From assembly GCA_013824245.1 (NCBI GenBank), contig PNNN01000009.1, positions 62,001 through 126,000 of the forward strand: DNA of 64,000 nt. Direction: 5' to 3'. A program made the translations under genes and the position numbers. The notes below the pieces were generated by a model. That model did no database searches and was not told the DNA's origin. It was given only the letters and a program-made list of their open reading frames with translations. This DNA comes from Chlorobiaceae bacterium. GTDB taxonomy: Bacteria; Bacteroidota; Ignavibacteria; UBA10030; SZUA-254. This document shows positions 37,673-47,388 of this stretch, one piece after another (position 1 is the stretch's first letter; each line of letters begins with the position of its first letter).

Positions 37673-38242
37673 ATAAAAGAGACAAATCGTGTTCGCATCA
37701 ATGAAGAGATAAGGACTTCACAAGTTCGCGTCATTGATGAAAATGGTCAGGTTGGATTAATGAATCCATCTGAAGCGTTACGGATTGCAATTCAAAGGGG
37801 TTTAGATTTAATAGAGATTGTGCCGAATGCAACACCACCTGTTTGCAAGATTATGGATTTTGGCAAATACAAATACGAACAGACAAAAAAAGATAAACTC
37901 CAGAGAAAGCATCAACAAGTAACCCAAGTTAAAGAATTACGGTTCCATCCAAACACAGATGTTCACGACTTCGAATTTAAAGCACGTCACGGCAGACAAT
38001 TTTTAGAAGATGGGCATAAACTGAAAGCCACTGTGGTCTTCAAGGGGAGAGAAATTACTTATGCTCAACAAGGCGAAGAATTGCTAAAACGGCTCGAAGA
38101 AAAATTATCCGACGTGGGTAAGGTTGAACAATCTGCAAAATTAGAAGGACGTAGTATGGCGGTGATATTTGCTCCGGAACGGAGCTCGAAAAAGAAATCT
38201 GAAAAAAAGCAAAAACCTATTGAAACCCAGAAGGAAGGATAG
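37673..38242 (+). CDS. infC: Translation initiation factor IF-3 with apparent AUA start
   Basis: The conserved IF3 N-terminus is encoded upstream of the first in-frame ATG (37760): NRVRINEEIRTSQVRVIDENG from 37685. In this frame there is no ATG, GTG or TTG between an upstream TAA (37652) and that region. An ATA at 37673 lies 7 bases after a perfect AGGAG, giving 189 residues, normal for IF3. A non-canonical start fits the known autocontrol of infC, where IF3 rejects AUU-type starts. The N-domain ends near 90 and the C-domain includes QVTQVKELRFHPNTDVHDFEFK. Confidence 0.9.
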   Translation: MKETNRVRINEEIRTSQVRVIDENGQVGLMNPSEALRIAIQRGLDLIEIVPNATPPVCKIMDFGKYKYEQTKKDKLQRKHQQVTQVKELRFHPNTDVHDFEFKARHGRQFLEDGHKLKATVVFKGREITYAQQGEELLKRLEEKLSDVGKVEQSAKLEGRSMAVIFAPERSSKKKSEKKQKPIETQKEG

Positions 38243-38248
38243 AATAAA

Positions 38249-38440
38249 ATGCCCAAGATGAAATCGACATCAGGCGCCAAGAAGCGTTTCAGAAAAACAG
38301 CTTCTGGTAAATTCAAACGTCACAAAGCGTTTCGAAGTCATATTTTGACTTCAAAAACAACAAAACGGAAACGTCATCTTCGAAAATCAACTCTTGCCTC
38401 AAAACAAGAGCAACAGAAAATCGATATGATGATTCAATAA
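38249..38440 (+). CDS. rpmI: 50S ribosomal protein L35
   Basis: A 63-residue, very basic protein beginning [31 protein letters not shown], the standard L35 sequence, with the TKRKRHLRK segment near the end. GGAAGGA overlaps the infC end as its ribosome site. It is in the conserved infC-rpmI-rplT order, and L20 control of the operon mRNA is common in bacteria but cannot be shown here. Confidence 0.95.
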   Translation: MPKMKSTSGAKKRFRKTASGKFKRHKAFRSHILTSKTTKRKRHLRKSTLASKQEQQKIDMMIQ

Positions 38441-38486
38441 TCAAAATAATACATTAACAATTTAGAGGAAAGGAAGAAGAGCAACT

Positions 38487-38834
38487 ATGCCACGTTCGCA
38501 AAACAAAGTTGCCTCCCATCGCCGGCGCAAGCGCATATTAGCGCGTGCTAAAGGTTACTGGGGTGCGAGAAGCAAAGTCCTCACGGTTGCAAAACACCAC
38601 ATCGATAAAGCTGGTCAACACGCATACCGTGATAGGAAAACCAAGAAAAGGGAATTCCGTGCATTATGGATTGCACGCATTAATGCAGGAGCGCGTTTGC
38701 ACGGAACAACTTATTCAAGATTAATTGCGGGTCTAAATAAAAAAGGTGTGGAGATCAATCGTAAAGTGCTGGCTGACCTCGCATCGCGAAGTCCGGAAGC
38801 ATTTGCCGAAGTCGTAAAATTCGCAATTGTATAA
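38487..38834 (+). CDS. rplT: 50S ribosomal protein L20
   Basis: A 115-residue 23S rRNA-binding protein of normal length: [30 protein letters not shown] at the N-terminus, then the globular domain with [24 protein letters not shown] strong GAGGAAAGGAAG site precedes the ATG. It is the last gene before a long terminator hairpin. Confidence 0.97.
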   Translation: MPRSQNKVASHRRRKRILARAKGYWGARSKVLTVAKHHIDKAGQHAYRDRKTKKREFRALWIARINAGARLHGTTYSRLIAGLNKKGVEINRKVLADLASRSPEAFAEVVKFAIV

Positions 38835-38836
38835 CG

Positions 38837-38904
38837 AATCTTTAACTGTTAGGGCAGTGGAATATTTTCCATTGCCCATTTCTAACAGTCTGAAGATTTT
38901 TTTA
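38837..38904 (+). terminator. Long hairpin terminator/attenuator between rplT and pheS
   Basis: AATCTT, ACTGTTAG and GGGCAGTGGAA on the left pair in order with TTCCATTGCCC, CTAACAGT and AAGATT on the right, making a stem of more than 20 bp around TATT, followed by T residues. It ends 15 bases before pheS, so besides ending the infC operon it could attenuate pheST. Confidence 0.85.
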
Positions 38905-38918
38905 TTTTTACAAATAAT

Positions 38919-39929
38919 ATGATTAAGAAGATAGAACAAATCAATCAATCGGCGACCGCAGAAATAAATTCTGTAAAAACGTTAGACGAGCTTGAAGCAT
39001 TTAGGATAAAATATCTTGCTCGCAATGGACTTGTAGGCGATTTGTTCGATGCTCTAAAAACATTGGATAAATCAGATCGTCCGCTTATGGGAAAGTATCT
39101 GAACGATCTTCGTAACAATGCTCAATCACTCTTCGATAAGAAGAAAGAAGAGATTGAATCAAATACTACAATCAGGCAAGAGACTGACGATCTTACCTTA
39201 CCCGGAAGAAGAAGGTGGATTGGGAGTCGGCATCCGTTAACTCAAACACTCGATGAAATTAAGAGAATCTTTTATAAAATGGGGTTCGAGGTGGCAGACG
39301 GTCCGGAAATAGAAGATGATTATCATAATTTTGAAGCATTAAATTTTCCACCCGATCATCCTGCCCGAGATATGCAAGACACTTTTTTTATTACTGATAA
39401 AATCTTGTTACGCACACACACATCGCCCGTTCAAATACGTGTAATGGAAAAACAAAAGCCACCTGTAAGAGTAATAATCCCCGGAAGAGTTTATCGGAAT
39501 GAAGCAATCAGCGCCCGCAGTTATTGCTTGTTCCATCAGGTTGAAGGTTTATATGTGGATGAAGGCGTGACATTCAGCGAGTTGAAAGGTACATTGGTCA
39601 CCTTCGCGAAGCAATTTTATGGGAGCAGCTTGAAGTTTAGGTTCAGACCCAGTTATTTCCCTTTCACAGAACCAAGCGCCGAAATGGATATAACATGTTT
39701 TCTATGCAACGGAAAGGGATGCCGTGTTTGCAAACAAACTGGTTGGCTCGAAATTTTAGGTTGCGGTATGGTAGATCCGAATGTCTATAAGTATGTTGGA
39801 TATGATGAAGAGAAAATTTCAGGATATGCCTTCGGTATGGGAATAGAAAGAATTGCAATGTTGATGTATGGAATAGACGACATCAGAATATTATATCAAA
39901 ACGATATCCGTTTCTTAAAACAATTTTAA
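38919..39929 (+). CDS. pheS: Phenylalanine-tRNA ligase alpha subunit
   Basis: A 336-residue catalytic class II subunit. The N-terminal coiled coil (about 1-85) precedes the core. Motif 2 lies in [20 protein letters not shown] and motif 3 in [18 protein letters not shown] cysteine cluster [17 protein letters not shown] (two CxxC pairs) in the loop before LEILGCGMV probably binds zinc; it occurs in many bacterial PheS but not in that of E. coli. pheT follows 14 bases later. Confidence 0.96.
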   Translation: MIKKIEQINQSATAEINSVKTLDELEAFRIKYLARNGLVGDLFDALKTLDKSDRPLMGKYLNDLRNNAQSLFDKKKEEIESNTTIRQETDDLTLPGRRRWIGSRHPLTQTLDEIKRIFYKMGFEVADGPEIEDDYHNFEALNFPPDHPARDMQDTFFITDKILLRTHTSPVQIRVMEKQKPPVRVIIPGRVYRNEAISARSYCLFHQVEGLYVDEGVTFSELKGTLVTFAKQFYGSSLKFRFRPSYFPFTEPSAEMDITCFLCNGKGCRVCKQTGWLEILGCGMVDPNVYKYVGYDEEKISGYAFGMGIERIAMLMYGIDDIRILYQNDIRFLKQF

Positions 39930-39943
39930 TAAGATATTATACT

Positions 39944-42379
39944 ATGCGGATTTCCCTTGGATGGTTAAAAAAATATGTAGCGATAAACGTATCGCCGGAA
40001 GAGTTAGCTCATTCACTAACGATGTGCGGTTTGGAAGTTGAAAGCATTGAATATCTCGGTGCAAAATATAATCATTTCGTTGTTGGCAAGGTAATCGATG
40101 TTCAAAAGCATCCAAAGGCAGACCGGCTTACCGTCTGTCAGGTAGATATCGGTGCTGAAAAGGTACAAATTGTTTGTGGCGCTCCGAATGTTGCAGCCGG
40201 ACAAACCGTCCCGGTTGGACTTATTGATGCGGTGGTTCCTCGAGATCAACACGATCCAAATGGCAATCCATTAAAGATCTCAAAAGTTTCTCTCCGTGGA
40301 GTTGAATCAAATGGAATGATTTGCTCTGAATATGAGCTTGGATTAGGAGACGACAAGGAAGGTATTCTCGTTCTCGAAGCATCTGCTCCCATAGGTGTTC
40401 CTTTAGCCGATCAGCTTGGAGTAAACGACATAATTTTTGAAATAGGCGTTACACCCAATCGCCCAGATGCTCTCAGCCATATCGGAATTGCCAGGGAAGT
40501 AGCTGCAATTCAGAATATTAAACTGATGTTGCCAGCAATTGATGTTCAAACAAATGACACATCAATTTCAGACTTGGTAAAAGTGATTATTGAAGATGTA
40601 GAAAACTGTCCACGCTATTCAGGACGATTAATCAGTGGTGTAAAAATTGGAAAATCGCCGCTGTGGTTAGAGCGTATTTTAGAATCGGTTGGTATTAGAC
40701 CAATTAATAACATTGTTGATGTAACTAATTACGTACTAATGGAATGTGGGCAACCACTTCATGCATTTGATTTCGATAAAGTATCAAACGGAACCATAAT
40801 TGTTAAATCGGGTATCGACGATTTCAATTTTACAACTCTTGATCATAAAGAGAGAAAACTTCGCCCCGATACATTAATGATATGCGATGATAAGAAACCA
40901 ATTGCAATTGCAGGGGTTATGGGTGGTGAAAATACGGAGATTACCCAATCAACAACTCGAGTTTTCATCGAGAGTGCCTATTTTTTACCAAGAAGCATTA
41001 GAAGGACTGCAAAATATTTTGGTTTAAGTACCGATGCATCTCAGCGATTTGAACGCGGCGCCGATCCTGAGATAACCCTTTGGGCTCTCAATAAGGCGGC
41101 AGACATGATAATTTCGATTGCCGGAGGTACAGTTTTGGGCAATAGCATTGATGTATATCCCAATAAAATAAAAGAGAAAGAGATTGTGATTCGAATCTCG
41201 AAAGTAAATGAACTCCTTGGCATAACCATATCAAAAAAAGAAATTATCGATCTCTTAACAAAGATATCCTTCAAGTTATCAAATAAAGAATCTACAAAGT
41301 CAAATCCAGATTTGCTGAGTTTATTGGTGCCAAGTTTCAGACCCGATATTGAACGTGAAATAGATGTTATAGAAGAGATTGCCCGAATGCACGGATATGA
41401 TAATATCCCTGTTCATGAAATAACGAAACTGAGATTATCCGAGAATAATCCTCCAAAAGATTTTCTTCCAATTATTAGAGATTGTTTTATTGGAGCAGGG
41501 CTGCAAGAAATAGTTACAAACAGTATGCAGCCAATCTCAATAGCAACTTTAGCGTCTGATAATGTTGTCAAAATTGCGAATCCAATAAGTCGAGATATGG
41601 AAGCATTACGAACTTCTTTACTTCCGAGTATGCTAGAAGTAATCAGAGAGAACATTTTCAAGGGAAATAGTTCTCTGCGTTTATTTGAAATAGGGAAGAC
41701 ATATTATCATCACCATTCAATCATTGGCGAATATCTTCCTCAATATTCGGAAAAGACGCAATTGCTGATTGCTTTTACCGGAAATCAAAATCCTCTTAGA
41801 TGGGATGAAAAACCGAGGAATATCGATTTTTTTGATGTAAAAGGAGAGATCGAGTCTTTCTTCCAAAAAATATTTCTTGACAATATTAAATTTATTCATT
41901 ATCCTAATACCAATGCTTTAAGTGAACGAGGAGTTCACATTGAAATAAATAAGGAATATGCTGGTATGGTTGGATATGTACGCAAAGAGATTTTGAAGCA
42001 GTTCGATATTGAAAATGAGGTTATTTTTGCCGAGATAGACATCGAAAAAATAATCAATAAAATCAAAATCAAGCGGCATTACACAACATTGCCGAAATAT
42101 CCATCAATGATTAGGGATATTGCTTTAGTTATAGAACCTAATATTACGATGGATAAGATAGAAGAAGCAATAAAAGCTTCAGGTACTTCCTTATTAAAAC
42201 ACATTGAGTTGTTTGACACATATTCTGGGAAACAGATAGGTGATTCTAAAAAAAGTTATGCATTTAGATTAGAATTTTATTCTGAAGATCATACATTGAC
42301 ACAGAATGAAATTGACGGTGTTATGAATAACATAATAAATGAATTAGAACATAAACTTAAAGCTATCATTAGGCGGTAA
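39944..42379 (+). CDS. pheT: Phenylalanine-tRNA ligase beta subunit
   Basis: An 811-residue beta subunit with the full domain set. A tRNA-binding OB fold (about 40-150, VGKVIDVQKHPKADRLTVCQVD) is followed by the B3/B4 editing domain (PRYSGRLISGVKIG, NNIVDVTNYVLMECGQPLHAFD), B5 and the inactive synthetase-like core. The C-terminal FDX-ACB anticodon domain (about 715-808) reads YPSMIRDIALVIE and YAFRLEFYSEDHTLTQNEID. It forms the alpha2-beta2 enzyme with PheS and edits Tyr-tRNA-Phe. Confidence 0.96.
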   Translation: MRISLGWLKKYVAINVSPEELAHSLTMCGLEVESIEYLGAKYNHFVVGKVIDVQKHPKADRLTVCQVDIGAEKVQIVCGAPNVAAGQTVPVGLIDAVVPRDQHDPNGNPLKISKVSLRGVESNGMICSEYELGLGDDKEGILVLEASAPIGVPLADQLGVNDIIFEIGVTPNRPDALSHIGIAREVAAIQNIKLMLPAIDVQTNDTSISDLVKVIIEDVENCPRYSGRLISGVKIGKSPLWLERILESVGIRPINNIVDVTNYVLMECGQPLHAFDFDKVSNGTIIVKSGIDDFNFTTLDHKERKLRPDTLMICDDKKPIAIAGVMGGENTEITQSTTRVFIESAYFLPRSIRRTAKYFGLSTDASQRFERGADPEITLWALNKAADMIISIAGGTVLGNSIDVYPNKIKEKEIVIRISKVNELLGITISKKEIIDLLTKISFKLSNKESTKSNPDLLSLLVPSFRPDIEREIDVIEEIARMHGYDNIPVHEITKLRLSENNPPKDFLPIIRDCFIGAGLQEIVTNSMQPISIATLASDNVVKIANPISRDMEALRTSLLPSMLEVIRENIFKGNSSLRLFEIGKTYYHHHSIIGEYLPQYSEKTQLLIAFTGNQNPLRWDEKPRNIDFFDVKGEIESFFQKIFLDNIKFIHYPNTNALSERGVHIEINKEYAGMVGYVRKEILKQFDIENEVIFAEIDIEKIINKIKIKRHYTTLPKYPSMIRDIALVIEPNITMDKIEEAIKASGTSLLKHIELFDTYSGKQIGDSKKSYAFRLEFYSEDHTLTQNEIDGVMNNIINELEHKLKAIIRR

Positions 42380-42418
42380 CAAAACATTTTTAATTTACAG
42401 AAATCGGTTTGATAAACA

Positions 42419-42718
42419 ATGGAAAACATTGAGCAAGTTTTACGCATCTTCTGGGAAAAAACTCGGACAGCAGCCGAGCTAATCTCGCAGCTTCGCGAAA
42501 CAAACCAACAACTACTAACTTCTAATCAGAATTTGGAGCGTGAGTTGCAAAAAACCCATTTAGAGTTGGTTGGAAAAGAGAATGAAGTAAAGAAGCTCAG
42601 ACAGGAGCATGCTCAGATGCAGGCGGTTACCAGCGGTGATGTGTTTACAATATCCGAGAAAGAGGAAGTGAAAAATCGAATAAGAGGATTAATTGCAAAA
42701 ATTAATTCTCATTTATAA
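42419..42718 (+). CDS. Small coiled-coil protein upstream of zapA, ZapB-like
   Basis: A 99-residue, almost wholly helical protein. Residues 15-75 form a heptad coiled coil (ELISQLRETNQQLLTSNQNLERELQKTHLELVGKENEVKKLRQEH). The C-terminus EKEEVKNRIRGLIAKINSHL is a second short helix. Similar small coiled-coil genes sit between pheT and zapA in Bacteroidota. By place and shape it may partner ZapA at the division ring as ZapB does in gammaproteobacteria; this is inference, not sequence homology I can prove. Confidence 0.6.
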   Translation: MENIEQVLRIFWEKTRTAAELISQLRETNQQLLTSNQNLERELQKTHLELVGKENEVKKLRQEHAQMQAVTSGDVFTISEKEEVKNRIRGLIAKINSHL

Positions 42719-42779
42719 TAATTGATTTCGATATAAAATAATTGTATGTTTTAAGTGGCACTTGAACTAAATTAAAAAT

Positions 42780-43094
42780 ATGAGTGTCGGAAAAAATATG
42801 GCATCAGACGGAAAAAGCATAAAAGTAAAAATATTTGGTTCCGAATATCCGCTCAGAGGTGAGAGTGAAGACCTCACCAAAAAAGTAGCAGCGTACGTTG
42901 ACCAAATGATCAGTACAATACACGAGAAAATTCCAGAACAACCACCTTTAACAGTGGCTGTTCTTTCAGCTTTAAATATTACTGAAGATTTATTCAAGGA
43001 GAGAGAAAAATATCGTCTCTTAACGGCATTGATCGAAACGGAAGTTCAAAAAATGAATGAATTTATCGATCACCATCTCAATCCGGAATTATAA
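42780..43094 (+). CDS. zapA: Cell division protein ZapA
   Basis: A 104-residue FtsZ-associated protein that bundles protofilaments. The N-terminal part reads IKVKIFGSEYPLRGESEDLTKKVAAYVDQMISTI, the ZapA signature, and a helical C-terminus supports dimer and tetramer formation (AVLSALNITEDLFKEREKY). The ATG at 42798 is an alternative start, since neither has a strong ribosome site. It precedes a 6S-like RNA and rny. Confidence 0.9.
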   Translation: MSVGKNMASDGKSIKVKIFGSEYPLRGESEDLTKKVAAYVDQMISTIHEKIPEQPPLTVAVLSALNITEDLFKEREKYRLLTALIETEVQKMNEFIDHHLNPEL

Positions 43095-43152
43095 ATCATC
43101 TATTTTTACCGTTCTTTACCATAGATTGATGGTCATATGCTTTATAAGTATT

Positions 43153-43412
43153 AACCGCACCGTCAGCCGATGCCATGATTGAAATAGTCATGGATTAAGT
43201 CAAACATATTAAAGAATCTGACAAATTATTTTAATAGGGAACTTGACTTGTGAACCTCGATTGCAGGCCTCACCTGTTACAGGATTCTACGTGCAACCGC
43301 TAAACCGGATTGCACGTGAGCAGTGGAAGCAAAAAATGTTCAGGCAAGTACCCACTATGTATTACTTGAGATTCTTAAATACACTGACTTATAGGCTGCG
43401 GGCGGTTTTTTT
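43153..43412 (+). ncRNA. ssrS: 6S-like structured RNA between zapA and rny
   Basis: A long arm closes with AGTCA...TATTAAAGAATCT (43198-43219) against AGATTCTTAAATA...TGACT (43369-43389). Inside, GGGAACTTGACTTGTGAAC pairs with GTTCAGGCAAGTACCC, and the tip ACGTGCAACCG/CCGGATTGCACGT forms a strong apical stem. The size (~190 bases), the rod shape and the position just after zapA agree with 6S RNA, which binds RNA polymerase. Outside it, AACCGC...CAGCC (43153-43168) pairs with GGCTGCGGGCGGTT (43394-43407) before a T-run, plus a hairpin CCATGA/TCATGG (43173-43193). Folding was done by eye. Confidence 0.55.
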
Positions 43413-43449
43413 ATTTAAATAATATGGAAAATAAAAAATAGGTAAGAAA

Positions 43450-45018
43450 ATGGACTTTGAGACTATACTTCCCATACTTATTGCAATCGGCGCTATAGGT
43501 ATTGGTTTTGTTATGGGATGGGTTGTGAAAAATAATATCGGTAAAAATAAAATCGCAAATGCCGATGCTCGTGCTAAAAGAATCGTCGAAGATTCAGAAA
43601 AAGATGCCGCTAATCTAAAAAAAGAAAAACTCCTCGAAGTAAAAGATGAATGGTACAAGAAGAAACAAGAACACGAGCACGAAGCAAGCTTGCGCCGAAA
43701 TAAACTGCAATCATTCGAAAAACAACTTGAGAGCCGCGAAGAGAATCTTGAACGAAAAGTTGAGTTGGTCAATAAAAAGGAAAAAGAGATATCGGGCATA
43801 AAGCGAACATACGACGATAAGATTAAACAAGTTGAGGATAAACAAAACCAACTAAATCGCATGTTGAACGAGGAAAATAGCAGGTTGGAGCGGGTTGCGG
43901 CTATGTCGCGCGAAGAGGCGAAAAAACTTCTAATGGAAAATTTAACCGAAGAAGCAAAAGGCGAAGCCGCGCAAACCCTGAAAGAAATCCGTGACATCAC
44001 AAGAGCCGAGGCAAAGAAAGAGGCCCAAAAAGTTATTATCCAAGCGATTCAAAGAAGTGCCACCGATCATTGTGTTGAAACTACCGTTAGTGTGCTTCAA
44101 ATCCAAAACGATGAAATGAAAGGCAGAATTATTGGGAAGGAAGGAAGAAACATTCGCGCATTTGAAGCCGCAACAGGGGTTGACGTTATTGTTGATGATA
44201 CACCCGAAGCGGTTATTCTGTCAGCATTTGATCCTTTGCGCCGCGAAGTTGCCCGTCTTGCTTTAGAACGATTAATCACAGATGGCAGAATTCATCCGGC
44301 GCGAATAGAAGAAATTGTTGAAAAGGTTAATAAAGATTTAGACGAGGAGTTACTTCACACTGGTGAAAACACGATGATGGAAGTTGGAATAGCCGGAGGC
44401 AGTCCGGAACTGTTCAGACATTTAGGAAGAATGAAATACAGATCGAGTTATGGACAAAATCTGCTTTCACACTCGATAGAAGTTTCATACCTCACCGGTT
44501 TAATGGCTGCCGAATTAGGTCTTGATACCACGATGGCAAAACGAGCCGGCTTACTTCATGATATTGGGAAGACAGTAGATAGGAGCGTTGAGGGACCACA
44601 CGCATTAATAGGTTACGATCTTGTCAAAAAAATGAAAGAACATCCGATCATCATCAACGCTGTGGGTTCGCATCATGATGATATGCCTGTCGAGTACCCG
44701 ATCGCTGCCTTGGTTCAAGCGGCTGATGCAATCAGCGGCTCTCGGCCCGGTGCACGCCGCGAATCAATAGAAGCATACGCGAAGCGGATGGAACGGCTTG
44801 AAGAAATGGCGAAATCGTTCGAAGGTGTTGCGCAGACATACGCGATACAGGCAGGTCGCGAAATCAGAGTTATCGTTGAGCACGATAAAATAGATGATGC
44901 TATGGCAGACATTCTCGCTCATGATATTGCAAAAAAAATTCAATCTGAGATGGGTTTCCCCGGACAGATTAAAGTGGTTGTAATCCGTGAAAAAAGATCA
45001 GTCGCTTTTGCAAAATAA
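43450..45018 (+). CDS. rny: Ribonuclease Y
   Basis: A 522-residue membrane-anchored endoribonuclease that starts mRNA decay. One N-terminal helix (LPILIAIGAIGIGFVMGWVV, about 7-27) is followed by a long charged coiled coil (about 35-200), a KH domain (MKGRIIGKEGRNIRAFEAATGVD, about 219-280) and an HD domain with metal residues in AGLLHDIGK and GSHHDD. All parts are complete. It starts 38 bases after the T-run of the 6S-like RNA, so that RNA's terminator also sits in the rny leader. Confidence 0.96.
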   Translation: MDFETILPILIAIGAIGIGFVMGWVVKNNIGKNKIANADARAKRIVEDSEKDAANLKKEKLLEVKDEWYKKKQEHEHEASLRRNKLQSFEKQLESREENLERKVELVNKKEKEISGIKRTYDDKIKQVEDKQNQLNRMLNEENSRLERVAAMSREEAKKLLMENLTEEAKGEAAQTLKEIRDITRAEAKKEAQKVIIQAIQRSATDHCVETTVSVLQIQNDEMKGRIIGKEGRNIRAFEAATGVDVIVDDTPEAVILSAFDPLRREVARLALERLITDGRIHPARIEEIVEKVNKDLDEELLHTGENTMMEVGIAGGSPELFRHLGRMKYRSSYGQNLLSHSIEVSYLTGLMAAELGLDTTMAKRAGLLHDIGKTVDRSVEGPHALIGYDLVKKMKEHPIIINAVGSHHDDMPVEYPIAALVQAADAISGSRPGARRESIEAYAKRMERLEEMAKSFEGVAQTYAIQAGREIRVIVEHDKIDDAMADILAHDIAKKIQSEMGFPGQIKVVVIREKRSVAFAK

Positions 45019-45070
45019 AGCACTGCAATAATTTTTCGACAATATTCAGTTGTATCGATCTTTCTTTAGT

Positions 45071-45715
45071 ATGAAAAATATTAATCAGAGATATAACACG
45101 CTTGCTATCGGAGTAACCGGTGGAATAGGAAGCGGAAAAACAAAAGTTTGTGAAATGTTTTCTGCTTTGGGTGCCATATTTATTCAAGCCGATAAAGTAG
45201 CTCAAGAAATTATGAAATCTGACCAAAAGGTGATTAAACAAATTTGTCGAGTTTTTGGTCCTAATGCTTACCTTTCTTCAGGTTTATTAAACAAACCATA
45301 CATATCTTCTCTAATTTTTAAAGATCATCATCTGCAGGAAAAGATTAATAAAATTGTTCATCCACTCGTTATTAATTACATCAAAACAGAAATTACCAAA
45401 GCGAAAGAAAGTGCAGCAATTCCATTGATTGTAACAGAAGCCGCGCTTATATACGAAGCACGGTCCGAAAATATTTTTGATTACATGATTGTTGTTGATG
45501 CCCCTCAATCGATTCGTCTGCAACGATTAAAAGAGAGAGATGGCTCAAGCCGTTCAGATATCCTTAGCAGGATGAATTCTCAGATGCCTCCTGATGAAAA
45601 AACATTGCGTGCTGATTTTGTCATCAAAAATAACTCCACGATAGAACATCTTGAAATGCAAACTAAATTCATTTATTCCGTTTTGGTATCTTTAGCGATC
45701 CAAAAAAATAATTGA
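45071..45715 (+). CDS. coaE: Dephospho-CoA kinase
   Basis: A 214-residue P-loop kinase for the last step of coenzyme A synthesis. I start at the ATG of MKNINQRYNTL; a TTG seven codons upstream is open but lacks a ribosome site. The P-loop is GVTGGIGSGKT, the substrate-site segment reads FIQADKVAQEIM and the lid carries RLQRLKERDG. The gene starts a run of tightly spaced genes through mutL. Confidence 0.92.
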   Translation: MKNINQRYNTLAIGVTGGIGSGKTKVCEMFSALGAIFIQADKVAQEIMKSDQKVIKQICRVFGPNAYLSSGLLNKPYISSLIFKDHHLQEKINKIVHPLVINYIKTEITKAKESAAIPLIVTEAALIYEARSENIFDYMIVVDAPQSIRLQRLKERDGSSRSDILSRMNSQMPPDEKTLRADFVIKNNSTIEHLEMQTKFIYSVLVSLAIQKNN

Positions 45716-45727
45716 GGATTGGATAAG

Positions 45728-47335
45728 ATGGAAATTAGATCAGATATTTTAGTTATAGGCAGCGGCATCGCGGGTTTATCGATTGCGTTAAAAGCCGCAT
45801 CGATGGGGAGGGTAGTTTTAATCACCAAAAAAGAAAAAGCCGAATCGAACACAAACTATGCGCAAGGAGGTATTGCCACTGTTGTTTCATCTCTTGATAC
45901 CTTCGATCTTCACATTGAGGATACCCTTCACACCGGGGTTGGATTGGGTCATCGAGATTCTGTAGAAATCATGATTAAAGAAGCGCCTGAGCGTTTGAAT
46001 GAGCTTATAGAGATAGGGGTTCAATTTACAGAGAAAAACGGTTTGCTCGATTTAGGCAGAGAGGGCGGACACTCCCGAAATCGAATTGTTCATGCAAGGG
46101 ATCATACCGGTGCCGAGATCGAACGGGCGCTGCTTCACGCAATTTCAATTCATCCCAATATTACACTTTATGAAGATCATATAGCAATCGATCTGATTAC
46201 TGAACATCATTTAGGTGAAAAAATTTCCCGCGACGCACCAATTCATTGCTGGGGAGCTTACGTTCTCGATGTGAAGAATAATGTAGTCAAAAAAATCTTA
46301 TCCTCTTTCACCGTTCTTGCATCGGGTGGAGTCGGACATGTTTATCTTCACACAACCAATCCTTCGATTGCAACTGGTGATGGTGTTGCGATGGCATATC
46401 GTGCAGGTGCTTTAATAGGGAATATGGAGTTTATACAATTTCATCCAACAAGCTTATTCAATTCAGGATCACCATCGTTTTTGATATCCGAAGCTATTCG
46501 CGGTTTTGGCGGAAAACTTAAGACGAGGAAAAATGAAGAGTTCATGCTCAGATATGATAGCCGGGGTTCACTTGCCCCGCGGGATATAGTTGCTCAAGCG
46601 ATCGATATCGAATTAAAGAAAAGCGGCGATGAGCATGTAATTTTAGATTTACGTCATTTGGATCCTGCCATTGTTCGAGAAAAATTTCCGCTCATCTACA
46701 AAACTTGTCTGGAAAAATTTAAAATCGATATAACCACTGAACCTGTTCCTGTTGTGCCGGCGGCGCATTATTCTTGCGGTGGGGTTGTTACAGATCTCCT
46801 TGGCAGGACAAAGATCGATAATTTATATGCTTGCGGCGAAGTTGCAATGACCGGAGTTCACGGAGCAAATAGATTGGCAAGTAATTCGCTGCTTGAAGCT
46901 ATCGTTTTTGCTCACAGAGCATATAAAGACATGAGCACTAAAAAGATAAATCATGTTAAAGATTTTCCGGCGGTTCCTGAGTGGGATGACAGCGGTACGT
47001 TTGATGCGGAAGAGTGGGTTCTCATCGAACATGATAGAAAAGAAATACAGCAAATAATGTGGGACTATGTCGGGATCGTACGTTCCGATTTAAGGTTGGA
47101 TCGCGCTAAGCGTCGGTTACTTTTAATTAAGGATGAGATTGAAAATTATTACAAACGGACGAAAGTTACTGAAGGATTGATAGAGCTACGAAATCTTGCA
47201 ACCGTAGCCGATCTCATCATACGGTCAGCTTTGCAGCGCAAAGAGAGCCGGGGACTTCACTACACAACCGATTACCCAAAGAAGAACGACGATGCTTGGC
47301 TTCACGATACGCTTATGACATGTATTGATGCTTGA
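45728..47335 (+). CDS. nadB: L-aspartate oxidase
   Basis: A 535-residue flavoprotein that oxidises aspartate to iminoaspartate for NAD synthesis. The FAD-binding start is [18 protein letters not shown]; other landmarks are [48 protein letters not shown] and the flavin loop [23 protein letters not shown]. The ATG at 45728 is preferred to an in-frame TTG at 45719 because GAGG lies upstream at suitable distance. nadA and nadC are not in the window. Confidence 0.95.
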   Translation: MEIRSDILVIGSGIAGLSIALKAASMGRVVLITKKEKAESNTNYAQGGIATVVSSLDTFDLHIEDTLHTGVGLGHRDSVEIMIKEAPERLNELIEIGVQFTEKNGLLDLGREGGHSRNRIVHARDHTGAEIERALLHAISIHPNITLYEDHIAIDLITEHHLGEKISRDAPIHCWGAYVLDVKNNVVKKILSSFTVLASGGVGHVYLHTTNPSIATGDGVAMAYRAGALIGNMEFIQFHPTSLFNSGSPSFLISEAIRGFGGKLKTRKNEEFMLRYDSRGSLAPRDIVAQAIDIELKKSGDEHVILDLRHLDPAIVREKFPLIYKTCLEKFKIDITTEPVPVVPAAHYSCGGVVTDLLGRTKIDNLYACGEVAMTGVHGANRLASNSLLEAIVFAHRAYKDMSTKKINHVKDFPAVPEWDDSGTFDAEEWVLIEHDRKEIQQIMWDYVGIVRSDLRLDRAKRRLLLIKDEIENYYKRTKVTEGLIELRNLATVADLIIRSALQRKESRGLHYTTDYPKKNDDAWLHDTLMTCIDA

Positions 47336-47388
47336 GTTGGATTGCGAAATTTTGTACTTTGAGTATTATTAAACCAGAATTTTTAAAA

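Noticed and set aside
37712-37730. An ATG near 37712 as infC start
   Set aside because: It is out of frame with IF3 and runs into a stop after a few codons.
43389-44000. A 203-residue reverse-strand frame, Ser/Phe-rich
   Set aside because: It is the antisense of the charged coiled coil of rny; the low-complexity Ser/Phe composition comes from Lys/Glu codons on the other strand.
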